Source of the DNA: Kitasatospora sp. MAP5-34
GTDB taxonomy: Bacteria; Actinomycetota; Actinomycetes; Streptomycetales; Streptomycetaceae
DNA length: 64,000 nt
NCBI RefSeq assembly: GCF_029894335.1
Contig: NZ_JARXZC010000043.1
Coordinates: 1-64,000, forward strand
Direction: 5' to 3'
The translations under genes and the position numbers were made by a program. Under the pieces are notes generated by a model that was given only the letters and a program-made list of their open reading frames with translations, had not been told where the DNA came from and made no database searches. The stretch's first letter is position 1. Each line of letters begins with the position of its first letter. Below, piece after piece: positions 43,385 to 53,007 of the stretch.

Positions 43385-43732
43385 CGGGGGTCCCCCTGCT
43401 GTGGCCACGCGTACCGGCGGGGGCCGGGGCGTCCACGCTCCCCCGGCGTACGCTCCGCCCAACCGGTCCGATCCGGTCGAAGCGGGTGCAAATCCCTACG
43501 GGTGGACCATTACTCTAAGTTGAGTGTATGTGTCATTGAGTGACCAGAGTGGTGTAGTGTCCCGACTGGGAACACCGGTACGGCACGGCGGATCAGCTTC
43601 GCCGGCCCGCCCCGCAGGTGCCGGAACGGTCTTTCGGGGGCACTGTGATGACGCGACGTCAGGTCGCTTCGAGCGGTGGCACAGCCGAGGTCCGGGCGCG
43701 CTGCGGCCCCGGGCCGGAGGGGGAGATGTCGA
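43385..43732. other. Intergenic region with a degenerate tRNA-like fold
   Basis: No gene seen. From 43433 to 43509 the DNA can be drawn as a damaged cloverleaf: an acceptor-like half CCACGCT (43433-43439) facing CGGGTGG (43499-43505), then A and CCA; a GGCG/CGCC arm (43445-43459); an ACCGG/CCGGT arm (43462-43477); and a T-arm-like GCGGGTGCAAATCCC (43482-43496). The arms are poorly paired and the second loop has 6 nt, so a working tRNA is unlikely. After 43510 the sequence is less GC-rich and may hold the promoter of the next gene. Confidence 0.25.
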
Positions 43733-46700
43733 GTGAACTCCACCGATGCGGTGTTGCCTGCCGCGCCTGCGCCGGGCCCGGCGGGCGAGGCCCGCAACTG
43801 CCCCCGCCACGTCCACCCGCAGCAGGCCCACCCCGAGCAGGCCCACCCCGAGCAGCCGCACCGGGACCAGTCTCACGCGCAGCACCTGCACCCCCGGCTC
43901 GCCGAGGCCCCGGCGGGCCGTTTCGGTGCCGTGGGCCACTGGGTGGCGGCCTGTTGGGCGGCCAAGTCCTCGGCGGCCAGAGCCTGGTGGGGCAGCCCCT
44001 GGTACCTGACCCCCTGGGTGCTGGCCAGCCGCGCGGTCCGGCGCCCCGGTACCGCCCTCGTGGTGCTCTGCCTCGGGTACGCGCTGGGGGCCGCGCTCGA
44101 CTGGGGCTCGCCCTCGCTCGCGCTCTTCATGGGTGACTTCGGTCTGGCCGGTGCCGCCCTGGCGGCCGCCCTCTCCTGTCTGTTGCACGGCTGCACCGTC
44201 GGCGGCCCGTCCCGGCCGGCCTGGCTGCTGTTCGGGCTCTCCTCGTCCGTGGTGGCGTTCGGCAACGGCGCCTGGGGCTGGTACGAGGTCGTGCTCCGTA
44301 CCGACCTGCCGCCCGACTCGCCCGCCGCGTACGCCTTCCTGCTCTTCGCCCCGCTCGCCATCGCCGGTCTGCTGGGGCTCGCCCAGCGCCCGCGCACGGC
44401 CGCCGACTGGCTCTGCCTGGTGCTGGACGGATGGCTGGTCGCGGGCTCCCTGTTCACCCTCAGCTGGAGTCTCGCGCTCGGCCGGGTCGCCGCAGGGGAG
44501 GGCGACGACCCCCTCCGGCTGGCGCTCGGCCTGGCCTACCCCGTCCTGGACATCCTGCTGATCAGCCTGGTGGTCGGCCTGCGCTTCCGCAGCCGGGACG
44601 GCAACCGGGCCGCCGTCCACACCGCCATGGTCGCCCTCGCGGTGACAGTGGTCTGCGACGCTCTCTTCACCTCGCCGGAGCTGCGGAACAGCTACCACTC
44701 CGGCGAGTTGCTGGACGCCGGCTGGTTCTGCGGAAGTGTGCTGCTCGCCCGGGCGCCCTGGTCACCGCGCCGCAGCCCGAGCCGCGAGCACCCCTCGTCC
44801 GGCGGAGCGCCGCGCCGCCGGGTCGCCTCCACCTTCAGCGCCCTGACTCCGTACGTCGCGGCGGCGGTCTGCACGGCCGGAATCCTCTACAACGCCCTGT
44901 ACGGGCACCTGGACACCATGGTGGTCGCCATCGCCTGCACGGTCGGCTTCGCGCTGATCCTGCGCCAGGGCGTGATGCTGCTGGACAACCTCAAGCTGGC
45001 GCAGGAACTGGCCCAGAAGGAGGCGCACTTCCGCTCCCTGGTGCAGGGCTCCAGCGACGTCATCATGATCGCGGGCGCCAACGGCGTGCTCTCGTACGTG
45101 AGTCCGGCGGCCCTCGGGGTCTACGGCCGGGATCCGGAGGAGCTGGTCGGCGGCAACCTGCTCAACCTCGTCCACCCCGAGGACGTCGACCGGATGCTGC
45201 TGGAGGTCAGGCGGCTGCTGGTGAAGAGCCACGGCCGGCGCGGCGGTGAGGGCGCCACCGAGCCGTCGGCCCGGGTCGAGTGCCGGATCCGCTCCGGCGG
45301 CGGCGAGTGGCTGCACGTCGAGTCGACGGTCAACCGCTACCGGGACGGGCTGATCCTGAACAGCCGCGACGTCACCGAGCGGGTCATGCTGCAGGCCCAG
45401 CTCCAGCACAACGCCTTCCACGACCCGCTCACCGACCTCCCCAACCGGGCCCTGTTCGCCCAGCGCGTCCGCGCCGCGCTCGGCGCCCCCGCCGAGCCGG
45501 GCCCGCGCGCTCCGGAGCACCCCTACGGCCTCGACAGCATCTACACCGCCGACGGTTCGCGCGATCACCCCGGCCAGGACAGCTCCGCCATCGCGGTGCT
45601 CTTCCTCGATCTGGACGGTTTCAAGGCCGTCAACGACACCGCCGGGCACCAGGTGGGCGACGAGCTGCTGGTACAGGCGGCCCGCCGGCTCCAGGGCGCC
45701 GTCCGGGCCGGTGACACCGTCGCGCGGTTCGGCGGCGACGAGTTCGCCGCGCTGGTCTGCGGGCGGCTCGGCCGCAGCCAGGTCCACGAACTCGCCGAAC
45801 GGCTGCGCTCCGCGCTCTCCGAGCCGTACTGGATCGGCGGCGCCGAGCTGGGCGTCGCCGCCAGCATCGGGATCGCGTTCGGCCCGCGCGACCACACGCC
45901 CGGCGCGGACCCCAAGGCCGCCACCGACGAGCTGATGCGCAACGCCGACCTGGCGATGTACCGGGCCAAATCGCAGGGCAAGGGCCGGGTGGTGCTCTAC
46001 ACCCCGGCGATGCGGGCCGAGTTGGACCGGCGGGCCGAGCTGGAGGACCGGCTCCGGGTCGCCGTCCGGGAGGGCGGCTTCACCCTGCTCTACCAGCCGT
46101 TGGTGGACCTGCACACCGGCGCGGTCACCGCCGTCGAGGCCCAGGCCCGCTGGCGCTCCGCCCAGGGGCTGCTGCTCACCCCGGCGGAGTTCCTGCGCAC
46201 CGCCGAGCACGGTGACGCCGCCACCCGGTTCGCCCGCTGGATGCTCCAGGAGGCGGTCACCTCCGCCGCCGCCCGCCGCGCGGACCTGGCCCCGCCCAGA
46301 TCCGTCCCCGTCCCGGTCTCGGTGCGGCTCACCTCCGAGCGGCTCTGCGCGCCCGGCATGTACGAGGCCATCATCGCGGTGCTGCGCGAGACCGGGCTCC
46401 CCGCCGAGCACCTGGTGATCGAGCTGGCCCGGACGGGTCCGGACACCGTCGCCGACGAGCTGGGCCGCCGGCTGGCCGCCCTGCGCCGGGCGGGGGTCTG
46501 CACCACCGTGGCGGGCTTCGGGGCGGGCCACGGCTCGCTCGGCGCGCTGGCCCGGCTCCCGTTCGACGCCCTCAAGCTGGACCGCAGCCTGGTCCAGGAC
46601 GTCGCCGACTCGGCCGTCACCAGGGCGCTGGCCGGCCACGCCCTGCGGCTCGGCCGCGATCTCGGCCTGGTCACCGTCGCCGAGGGGGTCGACCACGCCC

Positions 46701-47005
46701 GGCAGGTGGTCGCGCTCCAGGAGCTGGGCTGCCGCCAGGGCCAGGGGCTGGCCTTCGCGCAGCCGCTGGACGAGCACCGGCTGCGCCGCGCGCTGGCCCG
46801 CCGGACGTACCCCCTGCCGCGTCCGCTCGGATCGCTCTCGGCCCGGCGCGCGTACCTGGCGGTCGACACCCGTTCGGGTGGCCGTGCGGAGCCCGGTGCG
46901 GGGCGGGTGGTGCACCGCCACGGGGCCCCCGACCTGCCGGAACGCCGGATGCCCACCGGTCCGTTGACAGGTCCGCATGGTGAGACCTCCGTCCCACCTG
47001 CTTGA
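43733..47005 (+). CDS. Membrane PAS-GGDEF protein with degenerate EAL domain (CdgE-like)
   Basis: A 1090-residue protein from GTG 43733 (GGAGGGGGAGA upstream). Order: a His-rich N-terminus (26-53), about ten membrane helices (to about 420), a PAS domain (about 435-550: FRSLVQGSSDVIMIAG), a GGDEF domain (about 560-760, RFGGDEFAALV intact) and an EAL-like domain (about 770-1010). The EAL domain has lost key residues: EAQ for EAL, RLTS for NxS, ELAR for ExTE, and AGFGAGHGS where DDFGTG is expected. It should therefore act as a diguanylate cyclase, with the EAL fold binding or regulatory at most. Gene order matches S. coelicolor SCO5511 (CdgE); the name is from memory. Confidence 0.88.
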   Translation: MNSTDAVLPAAPAPGPAGEARNCPRHVHPQQAHPEQAHPEQPHRDQSHAQHLHPRLAEAPAGRFGAVGHWVAACWAAKSSAARAWWGSPWYLTPWVLASRAVRRPGTALVVLCLGYALGAALDWGSPSLALFMGDFGLAGAALAAALSCLLHGCTVGGPSRPAWLLFGLSSSVVAFGNGAWGWYEVVLRTDLPPDSPAAYAFLLFAPLAIAGLLGLAQRPRTAADWLCLVLDGWLVAGSLFTLSWSLALGRVAAGEGDDPLRLALGLAYPVLDILLISLVVGLRFRSRDGNRAAVHTAMVALAVTVVCDALFTSPELRNSYHSGELLDAGWFCGSVLLARAPWSPRRSPSREHPSSGGAPRRRVASTFSALTPYVAAAVCTAGILYNALYGHLDTMVVAIACTVGFALILRQGVMLLDNLKLAQELAQKEAHFRSLVQGSSDVIMIAGANGVLSYVSPAALGVYGRDPEELVGGNLLNLVHPEDVDRMLLEVRRLLVKSHGRRGGEGATEPSARVECRIRSGGGEWLHVESTVNRYRDGLILNSRDVTERVMLQAQLQHNAFHDPLTDLPNRALFAQRVRAALGAPAEPGPRAPEHPYGLDSIYTADGSRDHPGQDSSAIAVLFLDLDGFKAVNDTAGHQVGDELLVQAARRLQGAVRAGDTVARFGGDEFAALVCGRLGRSQVHELAERLRSALSEPYWIGGAELGVAASIGIAFGPRDHTPGADPKAATDELMRNADLAMYRAKSQGKGRVVLYTPAMRAELDRRAELEDRLRVAVREGGFTLLYQPLVDLHTGAVTAVEAQARWRSAQGLLLTPAEFLRTAEHGDAATRFARWMLQEAVTSAAARRADLAPPRSVPVPVSVRLTSERLCAPGMYEAIIAVLRETGLPAEHLVIELARTGPDTVADELGRRLAALRRAGVCTTVAGFGAGHGSLGALARLPFDALKLDRSLVQDVADSAVTRALAGHALRLGRDLGLVTVAEGVDHARQVVALQELGCRQGQGLAFAQPLDEHRLRRALARRTYPLPRPLGSLSARRAYLAVDTRSGGRAEPGAGRVVHRHGAPDLPERRMPTGPLTGPHGETSVPPA

Positions 47006-47038
47006 CACTCACCACCCCCTGGGAGGAAGGTCGGTGCC

Positions 47039-47080
47039 ATGCGCACCCGAATTCTCGTACTTGGCGGGCGCGTCGGCTGA
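47039..47080 (+). CDS. Leader peptide of the ilvB operon
   Basis: A 13-residue frame, MRTRILVLGGRVG, with a strong GGGAGGAAGG ribosome site 8 nt upstream. The run Ile-Leu-Val-Leu is encoded ATT CTC GTA CTT, three of the four being AT-ending codons rarely used in this genome. A terminator hairpin lies 40 nt beyond its stop. This is the design of branched-chain amino-acid attenuation: ribosome stalling on these codons when charged tRNA is short would prevent terminator formation. A leader of this kind is known ahead of ilvB in Streptomyces. Confidence 0.85.
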   Translation: MRTRILVLGGRVG

Positions 47081-47120
47081 GTGGGCTACCGAGCCCCACT
47101 TGAGACAGACCGACGCGCCA

Positions 47121-47153
47121 CCCCTCGCTTGCCCTTGGCACGAGGGGTTTTTT
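47121..47153 (+). terminator. Attenuator terminator upstream of ilvB
   Basis: CCCCTCG (47121-47127) and CGAGGGG (47141-47147) form a stem followed directly by TTTTTT (47148-47153). A true rho-independent terminator is unusual in this window, and it sits between the leader peptide and ilvB. Confidence 0.88.
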
Positions 47154-47316
47154 GTTGCACTGGAACTGGTCAAACACCGCAGAACCCCTGGCCGAAGCCG
47201 TCCGCACCTCCCTTTTCGCAGAAGACGGGCGGACGATTGAGGCAGAGCCGGAGACCGGCCACCCGAAGCGAGGCCATGACTCGCCCGGCCGGCAGAACCC
47301 GAGAAGAGACAGGCAG

Positions 47317-49170
47317 ATGACTGAGCACGCCGCATCCCCCCGCCGTGGGGACAACCCGGCCGCCCACGCTCCGGGTCCCACCACCGTCGTCGAGACGATG
47401 ACCGGCGCGCAGTCGCTCATCCGCTCGCTGGAGGCCGTAGGCGCGGACACCGTCTTCGGTATCCCGGGCGGGGCCATCCTTCCGGCGTACGACCCGCTGA
47501 TGGACTCGACCAAGGTGCGCCACATCCTGGTCCGGCACGAGCAGGGCGCCGGTCACGCCGCGACCGGCTACGCGCAGGCGACCGGCAAGGTCGGGGTCTG
47601 CATGGCGACCTCGGGGCCGGGCGCGACCAACCTGGTCACCCCGATCGCCGACGCCTACATGGACTCCGTCGCGATGGTCGCGATCACCGGCCAGGTCGCC
47701 TCCAAGGCGATCGGCACGGACGCCTTCCAGGAGGCGGACATCTGCGGCATCACGATGCCGATCACCAAGCACAACTTCCTGGTCACCGACCCGGCCGAGA
47801 TCCCGCGCGTGATCGCCGAGGCGTTCCACATCGCCGCCACCGGCCGCCCGGGTCCGGTGCTGGTCGACATCGCCAAGGACGCGCTGCAGGCCACCACCAC
47901 CTTCCGCTGGCCGGTCGAGATGTCGCTGCCCGGCTACCGGCCCGTCACCAAGCCGCACGCCAAGCAGATCCGCGAAGCCGCCCGGATGCTGGTGAGCGCC
48001 AAGAAGCCGGTCCTCTACGTCGGCGGCGGCGTCCACAAGGCGGGCGCCGCCACCGAGCTGCGCATCCTCGCCGAGCTGACCGGCGCGCCCGTGGTCACCA
48101 CCCTGATGGCGCTCGGCGTCTTCCCCGACAGCCACCCGCAGCACCTGGGCATGCCCGGCATGCACGGCTCCGTCCCGGCCGTCACCGCCCTGCAGAAGGC
48201 CGACCTGCTGTTCACCCTCGGCGCCCGCTTCGACGACCGCGTCACCGGCAAGCTGGACAGCTTCGCCCCGTACGCCAAGGTCGTGCACGCCGACATCGAC
48301 CCCGCCGAGATCGGTAAGAACCGCCCGGCCGACGTGCCGATCGTCGGCGACGCCCGCGAGGTGCTGGCCGACCTGATCGTCGCCGTCCAGGCCGAGTACG
48401 ACGCCGGGCACAAGAGTGACTACGCCGACTGGTGGGTCAAGCTCAACGAGTGGAAGACGACCTTCCCGCTCGGCTACGAGCCGGCCCCCGGTGGTGAGCT
48501 CTCGCCGCAGCAGGTGATCGAGCGGATCGGGCAGCTGGTCAGCCCGGACGCGATCTACGCGGCGGGCGTCGGCCAGCACCAGATGTGGGCCTCACAGTTC
48601 ATCAACTACGAGAAGCCGGCCACCTGGCTGAACTCGGGTGGCGCGGGCACCATGGGCTACGCCGTCCCGGCCGCGATGGGCGCCAAGGCGGGCCGGCCGG
48701 AGGCCGTGGTCTGGGCGATCGACGGTGACGGCTGCTTCCAGATGACCAACCAGGAACTGGTCACCTGCGCGCTGAACAACATCCCGATCAAGGTCGCGAT
48801 CATCAACAACGGGTCGCTGGGCATGGTCCGCCAGTGGCAGACGCTCTTCTACAACCAGCGCTACTCCAACACCGTGCTGCACTCCGGCCCCGAGCACGAC
48901 GGCATCGCGGCCCCCACCCAGGGGACGCGCATCCCGGACTTCGTGCTGCTGTCCGAGGCGATGGGCTGCGTCGGTCTGCGCTGCGAGCGCCCGGAGGACC
49001 TGGACGCGGTGATCGAGCAGGCGATGGCGATCAACGACCGTCCGGTGGTCATCGACTTCATCGTCCACCAGGACGCCATGGTCTGGCCGATGGTCGCCGC
49101 CGGTACCAGCAACGACGAGATCCTCGCCGCCCGGGACGTGCGTCCCGACTTCGGCGACGACCTCGACTAA
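47317..49170 (+). CDS. ilvB: Acetolactate synthase large subunit
   Basis: A 617-residue ThDP enzyme making 2-acetolactate from pyruvate, or 2-aceto-2-hydroxybutyrate with 2-ketobutyrate. Motifs: GIPGGAILPAYDPL, the ThDP-activating Glu in VRHEQGAGHAATGYAQATG, GPGATNLVTPIADAYMDS, and the GDGxxxN ThDP-Mg motif as GDGCFQMTNQELVT. ATG 47317 is chosen because longer versions would run into the attenuator. It is first of ilvB-ilvN-ilvC and under leader-peptide control. Confidence 0.96.
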   Translation: MTEHAASPRRGDNPAAHAPGPTTVVETMTGAQSLIRSLEAVGADTVFGIPGGAILPAYDPLMDSTKVRHILVRHEQGAGHAATGYAQATGKVGVCMATSGPGATNLVTPIADAYMDSVAMVAITGQVASKAIGTDAFQEADICGITMPITKHNFLVTDPAEIPRVIAEAFHIAATGRPGPVLVDIAKDALQATTTFRWPVEMSLPGYRPVTKPHAKQIREAARMLVSAKKPVLYVGGGVHKAGAATELRILAELTGAPVVTTLMALGVFPDSHPQHLGMPGMHGSVPAVTALQKADLLFTLGARFDDRVTGKLDSFAPYAKVVHADIDPAEIGKNRPADVPIVGDAREVLADLIVAVQAEYDAGHKSDYADWWVKLNEWKTTFPLGYEPAPGGELSPQQVIERIGQLVSPDAIYAAGVGQHQMWASQFINYEKPATWLNSGGAGTMGYAVPAAMGAKAGRPEAVVWAIDGDGCFQMTNQELVTCALNNIPIKVAIINNGSLGMVRQWQTLFYNQRYSNTVLHSGPEHDGIAAPTQGTRIPDFVLLSEAMGCVGLRCERPEDLDAVIEQAMAINDRPVVIDFIVHQDAMVWPMVAAGTSNDEILAARDVRPDFGDDLD

Positions 49171-49249
49171 CCCGCCCGTCGCCCGCCGCCACCCTTGCTC
49201 GATCCGGCTTCGCCGGAGCTCCTCTGGTGGACCTACCGATAGAGAGCTC

Positions 49250-49783
49250 ATGACCATCATGTCCAAGCACACCCTCTCCGTCCTGGTCGAGAACAAGCCC
49301 GGCGTGCTCGCCCGCATCGCCGCCCTGTTCTCCCGTCGGGGTTTCAACATCGACTCCCTCGCCGTCGGCCCGACCGAGCACCCGGACATCTCCCGGATGA
49401 CGATCGTGGTCAACGTCGAGGACCTGCCACTCGAGCAGGTCACCAAGCAGCTGAACAAGCTGGTCAACGTGATAAAGATCGTCGAGCTCGACCAGTCCGC
49501 TGCGATCCAGCGGGAACTGGTCCTGGTCAAGGTCCGCGCCGACGCCGAAACCCGGTCACAGGTCGTGGAAATCGTCCAGCTCTTCCGCGCCAAGACAGTT
49601 GACGTCTCCCCGGACGCCGTGACCATCGAGGCCACGGGCAGCTCCGACAAGCTGGAGGCGATGCTGCGGATGCTGGAGCCGTACGGCATCAAGGAGCTCG
49701 TCCAGTCCGGCCTGGTGGCGATCGGGCGAGGCGCCCGTTCGATCACCGACCGTTCCCTCCGAGCCCTCGACCGTTCTGCCTAA
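49250..49783 (+). CDS. ilvN: Acetolactate synthase small (regulatory) subunit
   Basis: A 177-residue subunit with an N-terminal ACT domain (HTLSVLVENKPGVLARIAALFSRRGFNIDSLAVGPTE) that binds valine for feedback inhibition, and a C-terminal ALS_ss domain (about 85-165). ATG 49250 is used; ATG 49259 is three codons downstream and also plausible. It lies 79 nt after ilvB. Confidence 0.95.
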   Translation: MTIMSKHTLSVLVENKPGVLARIAALFSRRGFNIDSLAVGPTEHPDISRMTIVVNVEDLPLEQVTKQLNKLVNVIKIVELDQSAAIQRELVLVKVRADAETRSQVVEIVQLFRAKTVDVSPDAVTIEATGSSDKLEAMLRMLEPYGIKELVQSGLVAIGRGARSITDRSLRALDRSA

Positions 49784-49815
49784 GGCTTCGCACCAGGCAA
49801 CTGGTCAGCCACAGA

Positions 49816-49894
49816 CAGGGGCGCGGGGAACTGCGCGAGACCGGAAGGCAACGGTCCGCAGGTTCCCACGTCGCCCAGCCCCCGCGCGCCCCTG
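49816..49894. repeat. Streptomycete palindromic repeat (copy 2)
   Basis: A 79-bp imperfect palindrome beginning CAGGGGCGCGGGGAACTGCG (49816) and ending CCCCGCGCGCCCCTG (49894), between ilvN and ilvC. It shares both ends with the copy at 35913-36001. It may form a large hairpin that separates ilvBN from ilvC transcription. Confidence 0.75.
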
Positions 49895-50002
49895 GTCGTA
49901 ACCCGTCTCACCCCTTAAAGCACTGCCCCACACCACCGCCGGGCCGACGTACGGTAAGTACGCAACGCACCTGGTACACCACACGCAAGGAGATGTGCCC
50001 CC

Positions 50003-51001
<999 letters not shown>

Positions 51002-51037
51002 CAAGGGACCACGAGGCACAACCGCCTTGTACAACCA

Positions 51038-51078
51038 GGCTGCTCCCGTCCGGGTGATTTCGCCGGACGGGAGCAGCC
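51038..51078 (+). terminator. Hairpin terminator of ilvC
   Basis: GGCTGCTCCCGTCCGG (51038-51053) and CCGGACGGGAGCAGCC (51063-51078) form a perfect 16-bp stem with a 9-nt loop. Confidence 0.82.
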
Positions 51079-51222
51079 CGGTCCTCCGCCCGTCGATACA
51101 CTTCCGAGTGCGCGTCAGGCCCACAGCGTCGTGCGTCTATCTACGCGGCATGCCACCTTCCCCCCGCCGGTCACGCCACGCCCGTGCCCCGGGGTGAACC
51201 GGACAGTTAAGGACACACTGTC

Positions 51223-52821
51223 GTGAGCAGCACTGTGACACCGAAAACCGCCGTAGTACTGATCGCCGAAGAGCTGTCCCCCGCCACCGTCGACGCGCTG
51301 GGCCCGGATTTCGAGATCCGCCACTGCAACGGCGGGGACCGGAACGAACTCCTCACCGCCATCGCGGACGTGGACGCCATCCTGATCCGCAGTGCCACCA
51401 AGGTGGACGCCGAGGCGCTGGCCGTCGCCAAGAAGCTCAAGGTCGTCGCCCGCGCGGGCGTGGGTCTGGACAACGTGGACGTCGCCGCCGCCACCAAGGC
51501 CGGCGTGATGGTCGTGAACGCCCCGACCTCCAACATCGTCACCGCCGCCGAGCTCGCCTGCGGTCTGCTGATCGCCAGCGCCCGGCACATCGCGCCCGCC
51601 AACGCCGCGCTCAAGCAGGGCGAGTGGAAGCGCAACAAGTACACCGGCGTCGAGCTGAGCGAGAAGACCCTCGGCGTCGTCGGCCTCGGCCGGATCGGCG
51701 TGCTGGTCGCCCAGCGGATGTCCGCCTTCGGCATGAAGATCGTGGCGTACGACCCCTACATCCAGGCCGCCCGCGCGGCCCAGATGGGCGTCAAGCTGCT
51801 GTCGCTCGAAGAGCTGCTGGAGGTCTCGGACTTCATCACCGTGCACCTCCCGAAGACCCCCGAGACGATCGGCCTGATCGGCGACGAGGCGCTGCACAAG
51901 GTCAAGCCGACCGTGCGCATCGTCAACGCGGCCCGTGGCGGCATCGTGGACGAGGCCGCGCTCGCCAGCGCGCTGCGCGACGGCCGGGTGGCCGGCGCGG
52001 GCCTGGACGTCTACGCGAAGGAGCCGTGCACCGACTCCCCGCTGTTCGCCTTCGACAACGTGGTCGCCACCCCGCACCTGGGCGCCTCGACCGACGAGGC
52101 GCAGGAGAAGGCCGGCATCGCCGTCGCCAAGTCCGTCCGCCTCGCGCTCGCGGGCGAGCTGGTGCCGGACGCGGTCAACGTCCAGGGCGGCGTGATCGCC
52201 GAGGACGTCCGTCCGGGCCTGCCGCTGGCCGAGAAGCTCGGCCGGATCTTCACCGCGCTGGCCGGCGAGGTCGCCGTCCGCCTCGATGTCGAGGTCCGTG
52301 GCGAGATCACCCAGCACGACGTCAAGGTGCTCGAACTCTCCGCGCTCAAGGGCGTGTTCGAGGACGTCGTGGCCGAGACGGTGTCCTATGTCAACGCCCC
52401 GCTGTTCGCCCAGGAGCGCGGCGTCGAGGTCCGTCTGACGACCAGCAGCGAGAGCCCCGAGCACCGCAACGTCATCACCGTGCGCGGCACGCTGTCCGAC
52501 GGCGGCGAGATCGCCATCTCCGGCACGCTCTCCGGCCCGAAGCAGACCCAGAAGATCGTCGGCGTGGACGCGTTCGAGGTGGACGTGGCGCTCACCGACC
52601 ACATGGCCTTCTTCAAGTACGAGGACCGCCCCGGCGTGGTCGGCACCCTCGGCCAGATCCTCGGCAACGCCGGCATCAACATCGCGGGCATGCAGGTCGC
52701 CCGGGACGGTGACCGCGCGCTGGCCTCGATCACGGTCGACAGCGAGGTCTCGCAGGAGGTCCTGACCGAGATCGCCGGCGCGATCGGCGCCGAGTTCGCC
52801 CGCTCGGTCAACCTCGGCTGA
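51223..52821 (+). CDS. serA: D-3-phosphoglycerate dehydrogenase
   Basis: A 532-residue long-type SerA, first enzyme of serine synthesis. The NAD+ loop is LGVVGLGRIGVLVAQRM, the catalytic set lies in VNAARGGIVDEAAL, the GxGLDVYAKEP segment, and the His of ATPHLGASTDEAQ. After about residue 315 comes the allosteric-substrate-binding domain of long SerAs, then an ACT domain (about 455-530: DRPGVVGTLGQILGNAGINIAGMQV) that senses serine. It has its own upstream region, with TACACT (51097-51102) as a possible -10. Confidence 0.97.
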   Translation: MSSTVTPKTAVVLIAEELSPATVDALGPDFEIRHCNGGDRNELLTAIADVDAILIRSATKVDAEALAVAKKLKVVARAGVGLDNVDVAAATKAGVMVVNAPTSNIVTAAELACGLLIASARHIAPANAALKQGEWKRNKYTGVELSEKTLGVVGLGRIGVLVAQRMSAFGMKIVAYDPYIQAARAAQMGVKLLSLEELLEVSDFITVHLPKTPETIGLIGDEALHKVKPTVRIVNAARGGIVDEAALASALRDGRVAGAGLDVYAKEPCTDSPLFAFDNVVATPHLGASTDEAQEKAGIAVAKSVRLALAGELVPDAVNVQGGVIAEDVRPGLPLAEKLGRIFTALAGEVAVRLDVEVRGEITQHDVKVLELSALKGVFEDVVAETVSYVNAPLFAQERGVEVRLTTSSESPEHRNVITVRGTLSDGGEIAISGTLSGPKQTQKIVGVDAFEVDVALTDHMAFFKYEDRPGVVGTLGQILGNAGINIAGMQVARDGDRALASITVDSEVSQEVLTEIAGAIGAEFARSVNLG

Positions 52822-52884
52822 CCCACCCCTTCTGACGATTGGCTGAGGGCCGGCTGGTGACCGGCTGACCGTTCGTCATCGTCC

Positions 52885-52944
52885 TGACAGCCCCCTCGGT
52901 CTGATGTTGTGCTGATTGCGTAACAGCAGGCCAGGGGGCTGTCA
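52885..52944. repeat. 12-bp inverted repeat ahead of the LURP-one-related gene
   Basis: TGACAGCCCCCT (52885-52896) is repeated exactly in inverted form, AGGGGGCTGTCA (52933-52944), with 36 bp between. It lies about 60 bp ahead of the next start and after the serA stop. Either a terminator-like fold of serA or an operator pair. Confidence 0.5.
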
Positions 52945-53007
52945 TGGTGCAAGTCGGACTCTCTATGCTCATCCCCGTCATCACATCACCAAGGGGAGGA
53001 AACCGGC

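Noticed and set aside
43433..43509. Functional tRNA gene
   Set aside because: Acceptor and T stems have several mismatches, the middle loop has 6 instead of 7 nt, and the T-loop lacks the conserved T55; reported only as a tRNA-like fold.
47002..47007. TTGACA just ahead of the ilvB leader peptide as a -35 box
   Set aside because: A start site at normal distance would fall at the leader ATG and exclude its strong ribosome site; no -10 fits. The similar TTGACA at 46964 also lacks a -10.
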